Assembly: GCA_049522755.1 (NCBI GenBank)
Contig: JBEKNN010000005.1
Span: 22,483 to 86,482, forward strand
Length of the DNA: 64,000 bases
Direction of reading: 5' to 3'
DNA from: PALSA-243 sp049522755
GTDB taxonomy: Bacteria > Acidobacteriota > Terriglobia > Bryobacterales > Bryobacteraceae
Shown: positions 56,289 to 64,000 of the stretch, piece after piece
Numbering within the stretch: position 1 is the stretch's first letter
Layout of the letters: each line of letters opens with the position of its first letter
Notes under the pieces: generated by a model
Told to the model about the DNA's origin: nothing
The model's input: only the letters and a program-made list of their open reading frames with translations
Databases searched by the model: none
Made by a program: the position numbers and the translations under genes

Positions 56289-57229
56289 AAATCGCCATTA
56301 CCGGCGGAACCGGTTTCGTTGGACGCCACCTCGCCCAGCATCTGATTTCCCTTGGCCACCAGCCGATCCTCCTCGCCCGCGGACGCGACCTCCGTCACGC
56401 ACCCGTCGCCCCGGTCATCCACACCGATCTCTCGGACCCCGGCTTACTCGCGGAAGCCATCCGCGGATGCGATGCCATCGCCCATTGCGCCGGAATCAAT
56501 CGCGAAATCGGCTCGCAAACCTATCGGCGCATCCATGTTGAAGGCACACGCAACGTCATCGAAGCCGCCCGACTGGCCGGCATCCAGCGCCTTCTCATGC
56601 TCAGTTTCCTCCGCGCCCGTCCGGATTGCGGCTCGCCTTATCATGAATCGAAGTTTCAAGCTGAAGAGCTTTTGCGCCAATCCGGGCTGGACTACACCAT
56701 TCTGAAAGCCGGCATGGTCTATGGCCGCGGCGACCACATGCTCGACCACTTGAGCCACACGCTCTTCACTCTATCCCTCTTCGCGACGGTCGGATTCCGT
56801 GAGCAGCCCATCCGCCCCGTCGCCGTCAATGACGTGACACGCATTATGGCGGCCGCACTCACGGCCGGACGCCTCTCGCGCCAAACCGTCTTCGTGCTCG
56901 GCCCCGAAACGCTCCTGCTCAGCGAAGCTGTCCGCCGCGTAGCCGCGACGCTGCATCGCCGCGTCTGGATACTCCCGGCGCCCGTCGTCTTCCATCGCAT
57001 GCTGGCTGCCGTCTGTGAACGCACTATGGCGATCCCTCTGGTCGCACGCGCGCAAGTGCGGATGCTCGCGGAAGGATTCCTCGAAGCGGCCCCCGCCGCC
57101 GACGCTCTCCCGGACGACCTGAAGCCACAACTCCGATTCACCGCCAGCCAGATCTGCCAAGGTCTCCCCGATCCCGGCCCCTTCACTTGCGCAGACCTCC
57201 GCGTCCATGTGTGCCAGCACGGCCGTTGA
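56285..57229 (+). CDS. NAD(P)-dependent epimerase/dehydratase-family protein (atypical SDR)
   Basis: 314 residues from ATG 56285, with GGAGGAAG before it and a four-base overlap with the regulator. N-terminal Rossmann motif TGGTGFVGRHL, then AHCAGINREIG, GTRNVIEAARLAGIQRLLMLS and YHESKFQAEELLRQSGLDYTI, which has K of a YxxxK-like active site but in the NmrA/SDR-a5 style (complex I NDUFA9-like). The C-terminal part has a LVARAQVRMLAEG segment and a proline-rich end. It likely binds NAD(P); substrate unknown. Control by the ArsR/SdpR repressor suggests an inducible envelope or detoxification role. Confidence 0.85.
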   Translation: MKIAITGGTGFVGRHLAQHLISLGHQPILLARGRDLRHAPVAPVIHTDLSDPGLLAEAIRGCDAIAHCAGINREIGSQTYRRIHVEGTRNVIEAARLAGIQRLLMLSFLRARPDCGSPYHESKFQAEELLRQSGLDYTILKAGMVYGRGDHMLDHLSHTLFTLSLFATVGFREQPIRPVAVNDVTRIMAAALTAGRLSRQTVFVLGPETLLLSEAVRRVAATLHRRVWILPAPVVFHRMLAAVCERTMAIPLVARAQVRMLAEGFLEAAPAADALPDDLKPQLRFTASQICQGLPDPGPFTCADLRVHVCQHGR

Positions 57230-57262
57230 CCTTCGCGGCCATGCACCAACCGGATTGCAAGT

Positions 57263-58144
57263 CTAATTCCCGGTCGGCACTTTCTCCATATGGTCGATCA
57301 CCAGCACTTCCGCCTGGCCCTTCTTCTGTTCCAGCTTGAGGCCGAGCTGCGACTGCAGCGCGCCGATGAGTGCGGGACGATACGGATCGAGCACCGCCGC
57401 CACGGGCGCTCCATCGGCGCCTGACGCAGCGGGCGCGTTGTTCTCCTCGAAAGACCACGAGACAACGAAATCGTATTTCGACTCTAATCCGGTCGCGTCA
57501 ATGACGGGACTTTGCAACTGCCCGGCTAACATTCGAACCAGCCATGCCATTGTCTGATTGTCTGAGCGAATGCGCGCATGACCGGGTACAACTGCCATTG
57601 TCGTTCCTGCCGTAAGGATCGGAAAACCGTCCTTGTCCCGCTGGAGTTTCCCCGGCGGGCCATCATCCTCGGGCGCATCTTTTGGCACGGACTCGCGGAA
57701 TTTCGGCCCGCTCTTGGCGAGCGTCAATTCGTACACCGGCATTACCTTCTTCTCGCGATGGACTACCAGCTTGAAACGGTCCGCAAGAAGATTCTGCAGC
57801 ATGCTATGGAACGCGTCCTTCGCCGTGCCAGCAGGAATCTTGGCCGCGAAATCGAACCGCACGTTCTGCAGCCAATCCGGGCCCGCGTATTCGAACGGCT
57901 GCAGATCGTAAGCTTCCGACACGACCCAGGAGACCGGGCAGTTCCCACAAGTGTAGATACCGGGATCATTTGTTCCAGGACCGCCCTTCCTGTCTGCCCT
58001 CATTCCAAGTGGCCCCAGGGCGGTTGCCGGTTTGATCGACGCCACTTCAAAGGTTGGTTTCGGCGTCTGCCCTTGCGCCGCAAAGCACATCAGGGCGATC
58101 GGGATCAGTTCCGCAACCACGTTGCCTCCATGAGTGACCGGCAT
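57263..58144 (-). CDS. TIGR03435-family secreted protein
   Basis: 293 residues: signal-like N-terminus (PIALMCFAAQGQ), then the TIGR03435 domain, an acidobacterial family of unknown function. Landmarks are PTFEVASIKPAT, a central ADRFKLVVHREKKVMPVYEL, KSGPKF, and the end TGLESKYDFVVSW ... LQSQLGLKLEQKKGQAEVLVIDHMEKVPTGN. The M56 protease gene upstream (78 bases between them) ends with the same domain. Proteins of this family commonly accompany BlaR1-type proteases and ADOP permeases. The shared domain suggests the free copy binds the same ligand or interacts with the protease. Confidence 0.88.
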   Translation of the reverse strand: MPVTHGGNVVAELIPIALMCFAAQGQTPKPTFEVASIKPATALGPLGMRADRKGGPGTNDPGIYTCGNCPVSWVVSEAYDLQPFEYAGPDWLQNVRFDFAAKIPAGTAKDAFHSMLQNLLADRFKLVVHREKKVMPVYELTLAKSGPKFRESVPKDAPEDDGPPGKLQRDKDGFPILTAGTTMAVVPGHARIRSDNQTMAWLVRMLAGQLQSPVIDATGLESKYDFVVSWSFEENNAPAASGADGAPVAAVLDPYRPALIGALQSQLGLKLEQKKGQAEVLVIDHMEKVPTGN

Positions 58145-58222
58145 ATGCTAAGAAACTAGCATAGCCGCGTTTGGCCGTCAACCGTCTATGCCGCGGACGG
58201 AATTCGGCGCAGGCGAATTCGG

Positions 58223-60037
58223 TTAGTTCTCCGTGGGCGTCTTTTCGATATGATCGACCACTAACATCTCGACCGGGCCTTTATGCCTTTCCAATTTAAG
58301 ACCGAGACTCTCTTGGATGGCTGTGAAGAGAGGCGGCGCATCAACGTCCGCGGGATGGTCCTCCTGGGCGAATTCCAAGGCGAAATAGTAGTTGCCCGAG
58401 AGGCCGGTCTGGTCCAACACGGGAAGGCGCAGCACTCGTTGCAGGGCCTCCGTCAATTGAAGCATCGAGGCCCTGCGTCCCGTAATTGCGCCGACGCCGG
58501 CCTTCGGGATTGTGGCGACCACCTTGCCTTCGAGCTGGGCCGCGATGTCCCCCTGTTTCTGAAACCACTCCGGTAAGGCCGCGGGCTTCTCTTCGGCCTT
58601 GGCTTCCTTAAATTTCGGCCCGTTCTTCCCCACGGTCAGAGCGTAGCCCTCCACCTCTTTCGTCACGCGGTGCGCGGCCATTTTGAAGCGGTCCGCGAGG
58701 AGCGACTGAAACATCAGGCGAACCTGATCCTCGGTGGCGGCGGGCGCCATGGTCGCGTCGACGGCATAGATGCAATCGCTGCCCGGGAGCGGGCCGGAGA
58801 TGCGCCAGTCCTGCAGGTGATAGGCGTATCCCACCAGATAATGGAGATCGGTGGTCCAGGTAACCCTCCCGCCGGTGCGCTGCGGGAAGACCTGGAGCCA
58901 CGGCTGGTCGACCGGCTTGACGGAGGCCACGTCGAACGATAGAGGCGCCGCGGTTTGCGGCTGCGACCGGGCTTGGATGCGCGTCGGGTGCAACACGCCG
59001 ACAGCGATCGGCCCGGCGACGGCGGCGATGGTCAACAGGGCCAGCAGGAGCTTCTTGCCGGGCTCGAGTTGTGGCGCGAGGCGCGGGGTCATGATGCTCT
59101 GAATGCGACGTTGGAGATCGGCGCCGGCGATGCCCGAGACGCACGCGAGCGGAGATTCGAAGCAGAATTCGCAGACCTTGAGGAGGCTCTCGGCGTAGAT
59201 TTCGGGGTCGGCCCCGAGTTGGAGCACCTCTTCGTCGCAGGCGAGCTCGCGCTCATCGACCAGGCGGGCGCCGAGCCACCAGACCAGCGGGTGGAACCAG
59301 AAGAGGGATTCGACCAGCATGTGGACGGCGGCGGCGAGGTTATCGCGGCGGCGGATGTGGCAGAGCTCGTGAGCAAGCACGGCCTGCAATTGCGCGCCGG
59401 AGAGCCGCTCCTCGATGCCGGCCGGGAGCAGCAGGACGGGGCGGAAAATGCCGAAGACGCCGGGTTCGAGAGTGGAAGGCGACGCGAGAACCGCTATTCG
59501 TTTCTCACCGTGGCGCACGCACTTTTGCGTGCAGCGTTCACAATCGTGTGAACGCGCTTCGGTCCCTAACATTGGCGACGCGGCACGCGTGAGTGCATGC
59601 GCCAGTGCCTGCGCCACAACATCGGGAACCGGCGTCGCCCCATGCACAGCGGCCGCAACTCTTTTCCAGCGCCGGCGCCACCGGATGAGGATGGCTGCGG
59701 AGCCGAAGAGACAGAGCGCCCACGCGGCGTTCGGCAACCAATCGGGGCGGGCCGGCGCGGTGGCGGGCGATGTGGATGGCAACGTGGGCGCGACCGATTG
59801 GCGCAGCTCTGCGATTACGAATCTCAACTGCGGCGGCGGCACGGCGGGCGCGTTGCCCGGCGTGAACCGGCTGCTGAGCGAGACCAGCAGCGAGAACGGG
59901 ATCAGAAACTTGACGGATGCCGCCATCCAGAGCGAGTGGCGCGTGCGAGCGCGATCGCGGCGAAACGCCAGCGCCAGCAGGCCAATGACAGCGGCGAAAA
60001 GGGTGGATTGCAGCAGATGGTTGGCGAGCGGAATCAT
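58223..60037 (-). CDS. M56 (BlaR1-like) membrane protease fused to a TIGR03435 domain
   Basis: 604 residues; ATG overlaps the BlaI stop by four bases. N-terminal helices (about 5-25, 38-55, 103-120) lead to an M56 metalloprotease: zinc site HELCH (His223-Glu224, His227), then VESLFWFHPLVWWLGARLVDERELACDEEVL with the third ligand Glu. After a further helix (about 328-350) the C-terminal part (about 370-604) is a TIGR03435 domain (LSFDVASVKPVDQPWL ... VEMLVVDHIEKTPTEN) in place of the beta-lactam-binding domain of BlaR1. Between helix 3 and the protease core an insert (about 160-178, RSHDCERCTQKCVRHGE) is encoded by a REP-like repeat. It should sense a ligand outside and cut BlaI inside. Confidence 0.9.
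   Translation of the reverse strand: MIPLANHLLQSTLFAAVIGLLALAFRRDRARTRHSLWMAASVKFLIPFSLLVSLSSRFTPGNAPAVPPPQLRFVIAELRQSVAPTLPSTSPATAPARPDWLPNAAWALCLFGSAAILIRWRRRWKRVAAAVHGATPVPDVVAQALAHALTRAASPMLGTEARSHDCERCTQKCVRHGEKRIAVLASPSTLEPGVFGIFRPVLLLPAGIEERLSGAQLQAVLAHELCHIRRRDNLAAAVHMLVESLFWFHPLVWWLGARLVDERELACDEEVLQLGADPEIYAESLLKVCEFCFESPLACVSGIAGADLQRRIQSIMTPRLAPQLEPGKKLLLALLTIAAVAGPIAVGVLHPTRIQARSQPQTAAPLSFDVASVKPVDQPWLQVFPQRTGGRVTWTTDLHYLVGYAYHLQDWRISGPLPGSDCIYAVDATMAPAATEDQVRLMFQSLLADRFKMAAHRVTKEVEGYALTVGKNGPKFKEAKAEEKPAALPEWFQKQGDIAAQLEGKVVATIPKAGVGAITGRRASMLQLTEALQRVLRLPVLDQTGLSGNYYFALEFAQEDHPADVDAPPLFTAIQESLGLKLERHKGPVEMLVVDHIEKTPTEN
59508..59555. repeat. Double-hairpin REP-like element, copy 3, inside the M56 coding region
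   Basis: The reverse complement of this stretch differs from intergenic copy 1 (29634-29681) at one position in 48. It is read in frame by the M56 gene as a Cys/His/Lys-rich insert. The adjoining bases 59578-59620 carry further gcatgcgcc/ggcgcagg-type symmetry, so the inserted segment may be longer than the conserved core. Confidence 0.8.
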
Positions 60038-60420
60038 TGCGGCTGCTCCTTTTTGGCCAATTGGCGGAGGGCCTTCTGAGCTTCCCGTATGTCGTCGGGG
60101 CTGAGCTTGCCGGATTCGATCAGGTGCGCCATCACCGGCTGCGAACGGCCGCCGAACAGGCGCAACAGATCGTCGAGAAATCTGCGCACGGTTGCGCCGC
60201 GCGTCACCACGGCTTCGAAGATGTGGGCGTTGGAAATCTTGCGAACCCGGCGCACGGCCCCCTTTGCTTCCAGGCGATAGATGGTGGTCTGGATGGTTGT
60301 ATAAGCGGGCCGCTCGCGATCCGGGAAGGCTTCCAGGATTTCACGGATGGAAATCGAGCCGCGGTCCCAGAGGGCCTGCATAATCTGCAACTCAAGGTTA
60401 GTGAACCTGGCGTGGGCCAT
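60034..60420 (-). CDS. BlaI/MecI/CopY-family transcriptional repressor
   Basis: 128 residues from ATG 60420. Winged helix: RFTNLELQIMQALWDRGSISIREI, YTTIQTTIYRLEAKGAVRRVRK (recognition helix and wing), then a dimerisation region (RFLDDLLRLFGGRSQPVMAHLIES). BlaI proteins repress their own operon until the partner M56 protease cleaves them between the two domains. The protease gene overlaps by four bases, a classic blaI-blaR1 arrangement. It lies 32 bases after the PL22-like gene in the same direction, so some read-through from that gene is likely; a candidate operator overlaps that gene's stop codon. Confidence 0.92.
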   Translation of the reverse strand: MAHARFTNLELQIMQALWDRGSISIREILEAFPDRERPAYTTIQTTIYRLEAKGAVRRVRKISNAHIFEAVVTRGATVRRFLDDLLRLFGGRSQPVMAHLIESGKLSPDDIREAQKALRQLAKKEQPQ

Positions 60421-60452
60421 CTTGCAGTTTCCTATATCTGTGTGCGATCCTA

Positions 60453-60467
60453 CTACAGATTTGTTAG
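60453..60467. promoter_or_regulatory. Weak candidate BlaI operator
   Basis: ctacagatttgttag has an imperfect CTAaCA-type inverted symmetry (cta-aca/tgt-tag) overlapping the PL22 stop codon, 33 bases before the BlaI start. Spacing differs from the classical TACA-N2-TGTA site, so this rests mainly on position. Confidence 0.3.
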
Positions 60468-61562
60468 ACAGGCAAGAGGAATTTCGACGACGTAAACTTG
60501 CGCCGTTCCGGTGCGGTCGCTGGCGAAGACCACCTTGGTTTCGTCGGTGGACCACGAAGGGTGCGGGTGGCTCCACTGCGGGCCATATACGGTATCGGCG
60601 GCGTTCTCCATCCAGCTCAGCGTGTTCCGCGCTTGCGCGAAATCTTCGGCCGTCGCGTAGCGTGAGTGGCGCCATTGCGTGCCCTGGTTGCTTGATTCGC
60701 TCAGACAGAGTTGGCGCCGCGCGCCGGTTGCCACGTCGATGATTTGCAGGCCCTCATCCGGGTGATTGGTGTCGCAGAGCACGCGCCGGCCGCGGCGATC
60801 GGGTGCGATGTGCCAGGCGTTGTACTCCACAATGGTACGCATTTCGCGCGTGGTCCAGTCCATACGGCGCAAGGCGCGCGGCCAGACGGTGAACACCAGG
60901 TCGCCGGTCTCACCGAGAAAGGTTTCGTGAACCAGGAACTCATCGTTGCCGTGCTGGTAGAGGCATTCGAGGCCGCTGCCGTCGCGCCGGACGCGGTGCA
61001 TCCGCGGGGCCGGGTCGCCCGCGAACTCAATCCATTCCGGTTCCAGTGGATGGAACTGCGGGTGAATTACGGTGCGCGGAAACGGGATGGTATGCCAGCC
61101 GGTTCCATCGAAGCGTCCGGCAACCAGGCCGCACAGGGTATCCGATTTGAACGCGGCGGTGAGCCACTCGCCATCGCGGCTGATGGAACATTCGCCTAAC
61201 TGGGCGCCGTGATGATGGGTTACGCGGCGCTCGGCCCGAGTGTGCCGGTGGATGGCCCACAAGCCGCCGCCGCGGGTGAAGACCAGCGTCTCGCCATCGG
61301 GATGCAGCGCCGCCGAAAAGGGGTGGATCGCCTCGCCACTGGTGATCTGCCGCGGTGTGCCAAAATCGACCCCTGAATCGAGCCCCGTATCAAGTGACGC
61401 CTCGAACAACTGGGCCGAACCCGTCCGGTACGACGTGAAGAATACCTCACGGCCGCCCGGAAAAAACGAGCTTTGCAAAAAGTAGGTGGGATGGTTGATG
61501 GCGGGCCCCTCGGTCACCTGCCAGACTTGCGCGCCGGTGGCGCGGTCCTTGTGGGCGATCAT
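60453..61562 (-). CDS. Oligogalacturonate lyase-like protein (PL22 family)
   Basis: 369 residues forming a seven-bladed TolB-like propeller without signal peptide, as in cytoplasmic PL22 enzymes. Blade repeats include FFPGGREVFFTSYRTG, LHPDGETLVFTRGGG, ISRDGEWLTAAFKSD and STDETKVVFASDRTG. The metal-binding region near the C-terminus reads GPQWSHPHPSW, i.e. Gln-x2-His-x-His, the spacing of the Mn ligands in known oligogalacturonate lyases, and HPQFHPLEPEWIEF offers further histidines. PL22 enzymes cleave unsaturated digalacturonate in pectin use. The start codon overlaps the stop of the MetE-like gene (ATGA). Pectin-pathway genes are not otherwise visible here, so the substrate is tentative. 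Confidence 0.78.
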   Translation of the reverse strand: MIAHKDRATGAQVWQVTEGPAINHPTYFLQSSFFPGGREVFFTSYRTGSAQLFEASLDTGLDSGVDFGTPRQITSGEAIHPFSAALHPDGETLVFTRGGGLWAIHRHTRAERRVTHHHGAQLGECSISRDGEWLTAAFKSDTLCGLVAGRFDGTGWHTIPFPRTVIHPQFHPLEPEWIEFAGDPAPRMHRVRRDGSGLECLYQHGNDEFLVHETFLGETGDLVFTVWPRALRRMDWTTREMRTIVEYNAWHIAPDRRGRRVLCDTNHPDEGLQIIDVATGARRQLCLSESSNQGTQWRHSRYATAEDFAQARNTLSWMENAADTVYGPQWSHPHPSWSTDETKVVFASDRTGTAQVYVVEIPLACLTNL

Positions 61563-62569
61563 CCGCGCCCCAGGTACAAGTCGCGGCCTTTGGCGAGCGC
61601 CGCGATTTTACGGTCGGCCACGGAGCGTTTCAGCATCCAGAAGCCGCAGTCGGGATGAATCCAGCTCACGCGGCCGCGGCCCAGCACGCTTTCGGCGCGC
61701 TGCAGAGCGCCGGCGATCTCATCGGGCGTCTCCACGTGGTTGACCTTCACATCCACCACGCCAACGCCCAGGCGAATGCGCGGGTCGACATCCTTTAGCG
61801 CTTCGAGATCGGCAGCGGAACGGTGCGCCATCTCCAGCACCAGGTGGTCTACGTGCAGCCGGTTCAGGAAATCGATGAGCGCCCGCCACTCGCCTGTTTG
61901 GATGGTTTGGCCGCCGTAGTTGCCGAAGCAGAGGTGCACGGCGCGCAGTCCGGCGAAGGCATCGAGCACGCGATTGATGGCTGCCGCGGCGATGGTGCCA
62001 TCCGGCGGGTTGCCGGGGATATTGGCTTCGTCCACCTGCAGGCAAGTACACGGAAGCCCGGCTACCTGCTGCGCCAACACGCCGGCCACGGCCATCAACA
62101 ACTCTTCGAAGCCGCCGTAATGCCGGTCGAGCAGGGTGCGCGCCAGCATGTAGGGACTGGTGACGGTGAACTTGAACGGCCCCTCCGCGACGCCGGCGGC
62201 CAGTTGGCAATCGGCCAGCAGGTTGAGCGAGCCCTCGCCCAGTTCCGCTTCCACCACGCCCGCGGCCTTGCGGCGGAATCGCATGCTGCCGGTGCGCGCG
62301 AAGGCTTCGTGATCGCTGCGGCCTACCTGGGCGCGGACGCCCGCCATGGGGCGGATGAAGTACTCGATCATCCCGTTGGTATCGGGATGGTTGACGTCGA
62401 ACCGGTAGAGTTCGCCATCGGTAGGCAGATCGATTCCGGCCTGGCGCTGGATGTCGAAGACGACGCGCGTGGCGTCCAGACGCGCCTGCTCACTGGGCAG
62501 CGCCGCCAGCCAGTCCGGCAGCGGGTAGGAGCCGACGGTGGTGGTGAGGATGGAAGGTTCAGACGACAT
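61559..62569 (-). CDS. MetE-like cobalamin-independent methionine synthase family protein
   Basis: 336 residues matching the C-terminal catalytic barrel of MetE: TTTVGSYPLPDWL at the N-terminus, FTVTSPYMLARTL, a zinc-site region VHLCFGNYGG (His and Cys) and WIHPDCGFWML (second Cys), with DHLVLEMAHR between. It lacks the N-terminal half of plant/E. coli MetE (about 750 residues), like archaeal and core-MetE proteins that use methylcobalamin or other methyl donors. Substrate may not be homocysteine. It is translationally coupled to the PL22-like gene (four-base overlap), an unusual partner for a methionine synthase. Divergent from the NHL propeller gene across about 120 bases. Confidence 0.85.
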   Translation of the reverse strand: MSSEPSILTTTVGSYPLPDWLAALPSEQARLDATRVVFDIQRQAGIDLPTDGELYRFDVNHPDTNGMIEYFIRPMAGVRAQVGRSDHEAFARTGSMRFRRKAAGVVEAELGEGSLNLLADCQLAAGVAEGPFKFTVTSPYMLARTLLDRHYGGFEELLMAVAGVLAQQVAGLPCTCLQVDEANIPGNPPDGTIAAAAINRVLDAFAGLRAVHLCFGNYGGQTIQTGEWRALIDFLNRLHVDHLVLEMAHRSAADLEALKDVDPRIRLGVGVVDVKVNHVETPDEIAGALQRAESVLGRGRVSWIHPDCGFWMLKRSVADRKIAALAKGRDLYLGRG

Positions 62570-62686
62570 TGGGTGGATTCAGAGTGAGAGCCACGCGATG
62601 GTGGCGCTTTTCATTTCACGCGACTCAGCAGACAACCCAGCACACAACCTGGATGTTTTGCAATATTATACTCTAAGCGAGATCTT

Positions 62687-63742
62687 ATGCAGAGACATCG
62701 AAAAATCGGTCTTTCCCTGGCGATATTGTCGGCCATACCCATGTTCGCCCAGACTCAAAACCTGACGCCCGCCGCAATCGCCGCGCGGGCCAAAGCGCAG
62801 AATGTGCCCGAAATCCCCTACGAGTCGGTCCCGAACCTGCTGAAGCTTCCGGCGAATCTCTACCTTGGCGAAGGCATCGGCGTGGCGACGAATTCCAAGG
62901 GACACATCTTTGTCTACACGCGCAGCCAGCGGACGCGGCTCTTTGAATTCGACCCGCGTGGAAACTACATCCGCGAGATCGGCGAGGGCCTGTATGGCTT
63001 CGTGTTCGCGCACGCCGTGAGGGTGGATTCGCAGGATAACATCTGGGCCGTCGACGAGGGCGCGAATATGGTCATCAAGTTCAACCCCGAAGGCCGGGTG
63101 GTGATGACGCTCGGCAGAAGGCCCGAACCCACCGATGCGTTGGCCGTGGCTCCGCCGGCGGGGCCCGCGGCCAATCCGGGGAAGTACATTTTCGATCGCC
63201 CGACCGATGTGGGCTGGGACGCGGCGGGCAACATATTTGTGTCCGACGGCTACGGCAACTCGCGCGTGGTGAAGTACGACAAGAACGGCAAATTTATCGC
63301 CACCGTGGGTTCGAAGGGTTCCGAGCCGGGGCAGTTCAATCTTCCACACACGCTCGCGGTCGATGCCAAGGGCAACGTGTATGTGGGTGACCGGAGCAAT
63401 CGCCGGATCCAGGTGTTCGATGACGACCTGACCTTCAAAGCCATCTACGATAATGTGGGCGCGCCTTGGGAGGTGTGCGTCTCTCCGGGACCGCACCAGT
63501 ATCTCTACTCGTCCAACTCATACCCGGACGGGAACGATTCTACACTCTCTACTGTCACTGGAGAGATCTATAAGATGGAGCTCGATGGCACGATTGTGGG
63601 AAAGTTCGGGAAAGCGGGCAAGCAGTTAGGCGAGTTCAGCGGGTTGCATGAGATAGATTGCCGCAACCCCGACGAGCTCTACATTTCGGAAATCCAATTG
63701 TGGCGCGTGCAGAAAGTCATTCTGCACCCGAGCGGGAAATAG
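62687..63742 (+). CDS. Secreted NHL-repeat beta-propeller protein
   Basis: 351 residues with a signal peptide (IGLSLAILSAIPMFAQ) and six NHL-type blades (GVATNSKGHIFVYTR, VRVDSQDNIWAVDEG, DVGWDAAGNIFVSDGYGNSRVVKY, LAVDAKGNVYVGDRSNRRIQVF, then two more). The layout resembles secreted NHL proteins related to peptidyl-alpha-hydroxyglycine amidating lyase, but catalytic zinc ligands cannot be confirmed. TATACT at 62667-62672 could be a -10 element, which would leave a very short leader. A paralogue begins eight bases after the stop, so these are tandem duplicates in one transcript. Confidence 0.82.
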   Translation: MQRHRKIGLSLAILSAIPMFAQTQNLTPAAIAARAKAQNVPEIPYESVPNLLKLPANLYLGEGIGVATNSKGHIFVYTRSQRTRLFEFDPRGNYIREIGEGLYGFVFAHAVRVDSQDNIWAVDEGANMVIKFNPEGRVVMTLGRRPEPTDALAVAPPAGPAANPGKYIFDRPTDVGWDAAGNIFVSDGYGNSRVVKYDKNGKFIATVGSKGSEPGQFNLPHTLAVDAKGNVYVGDRSNRRIQVFDDDLTFKAIYDNVGAPWEVCVSPGPHQYLYSSNSYPDGNDSTLSTVTGEIYKMELDGTIVGKFGKAGKQLGEFSGLHEIDCRNPDELYISEIQLWRVQKVILHPSGK

Positions 63743-63750
63743 GAGCTTCC

Positions 63751-64000
63751 ATGCAGAAATCAATTTGCGTTTCGCTTGCGCTACTGACCGGCAGCGCGCT
63801 CTTTGCGCAAGCTCCGGAGATACCTTTCGACGCGGCTGTCAGTCTGCTGAAACTGCCGGCGAATCTATATCTTGGCGAGGCGGCCGGCGTAGCTACGAAT
63901 TCCAAGGGGAACATCCTGGTTTACACGCGCACTGGAGAAGATGCGACGATGGGCGGTTCGCGCTTCTTCACGCACGGCGGCTCGCGTCTCTTCGAGTTCG
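63751..64000 (+). CDS. Secreted NHL-repeat protein, tandem paralogue (3' end beyond window)
   Basis: The first 83 codons are visible. Start ATG 63751 follows AGGAG. Signal peptide (CVSLALLTGSALFAQ) and then LLKLPANLYLGEAAGVATNSKGN, almost the same as the preceding gene (LLKLPANLYLGEGIGVATNSKGH), continuing into the first blade with a short extra loop (FFTHGGSRLFEF). The gene is cut by the window end. Confidence 0.8.
   Translation, partial: MQKSICVSLALLTGSALFAQAPEIPFDAAVSLLKLPANLYLGEAAGVATNSKGNILVYTRTGEDATMGGSRFFTHGGSRLFEF

Overview
The window looks like the chromosome of a high-GC soil acidobacterium of the Solibacter/Bryobacter type. The evidence is lineage-typical families: four large orphan FtsX/MacB-type permeases (ADOP), two TIGR03435 domains, a TIGR03437-type C-terminal domain, a TIGR03436-type VWA protein, a DUF1552/DUF1592 pair, and many secreted PQQ, NHL, YVTN and BNR propellers. 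I saw no rRNA, tRNA, CRISPR array, transposase or phage module. All assignments come from reading the sequence; no database search was run.

Layout. 1-3.0 kb: DUF1552 (cut by the window edge) and a di-haem DUF1592 protein on the minus strand. 3.0-5.5 kb: a decayed stretch with an SDR tail fragment, an N-terminally truncated MDR oxidoreductase and a frameshifted carbohydrate-binding V/XII-like gene. 6-17 kb: secreted and respiratory genes (VWA protein, cytochrome c-PQQ propeller, cytochrome c plus PQQ dehydrogenase, Tat-exported phospholipase C-like enzyme, YVTN/cytochrome peroxidase-like protein). 17-25 kb: a tightly coupled minus-strand operon PP2C phosphatase - Ser/Thr kinase - SEDS/PBP fusion - FHA protein, an acidobacterial counterpart of the actinobacterial pknB cell-wall cluster. 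25-29.5 kb: a tiny zinc-ribbon gene behind a near-consensus promoter, a frameshifted glycoside hydrolase, a secreted unknown and a frameshifted regulatory-domain protein. 29.7-35.4 kb: PadR regulator with two tandem ADOP permeases separated and followed by the same palindromic repeat. 35.5-42.5 kb: a MITE-like element, a phosphoribosyltransferase with a polyprenyl-phosphate sugar transferase, then a TonB receptor - YfiR - hybrid histidine kinase operon. 42.5-51 kb: BNR propeller, mqnC, a small unknown, an aminotransferase and a membrane-anchored MutS-like ATPase. 51-57 kb: two more ADOP permeases, then an ArsR-type regulator with its own operator and a coupled epimerase. 57-62.6 kb: TIGR03435 protein, M56-TIGR03435 fusion, BlaI repressor, PL22 oligogalacturonate-lyase-like protein and a MetE-like protein. 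62.7-64 kb: two tandem secreted NHL propellers, the second cut by the edge.

How the genes work together. Three signalling assemblies stand out. First, the phosphatase/kinase/FHA set is transcribed with a single polypeptide carrying both glycan polymerase (SEDS) and transpeptidase (class B PBP). Second, a TonB receptor, a periplasmic YfiR protein and a YfiN-like sensor joined to a histidine kinase rather than to GGDEF. Third, a BlaI/BlaR1-like pair whose membrane protease ends in a TIGR03435 domain, the same domain encoded alone next door. A palindromic repeat found twice in intergenic DNA also lies, nearly identical and in frame, inside that protease gene.
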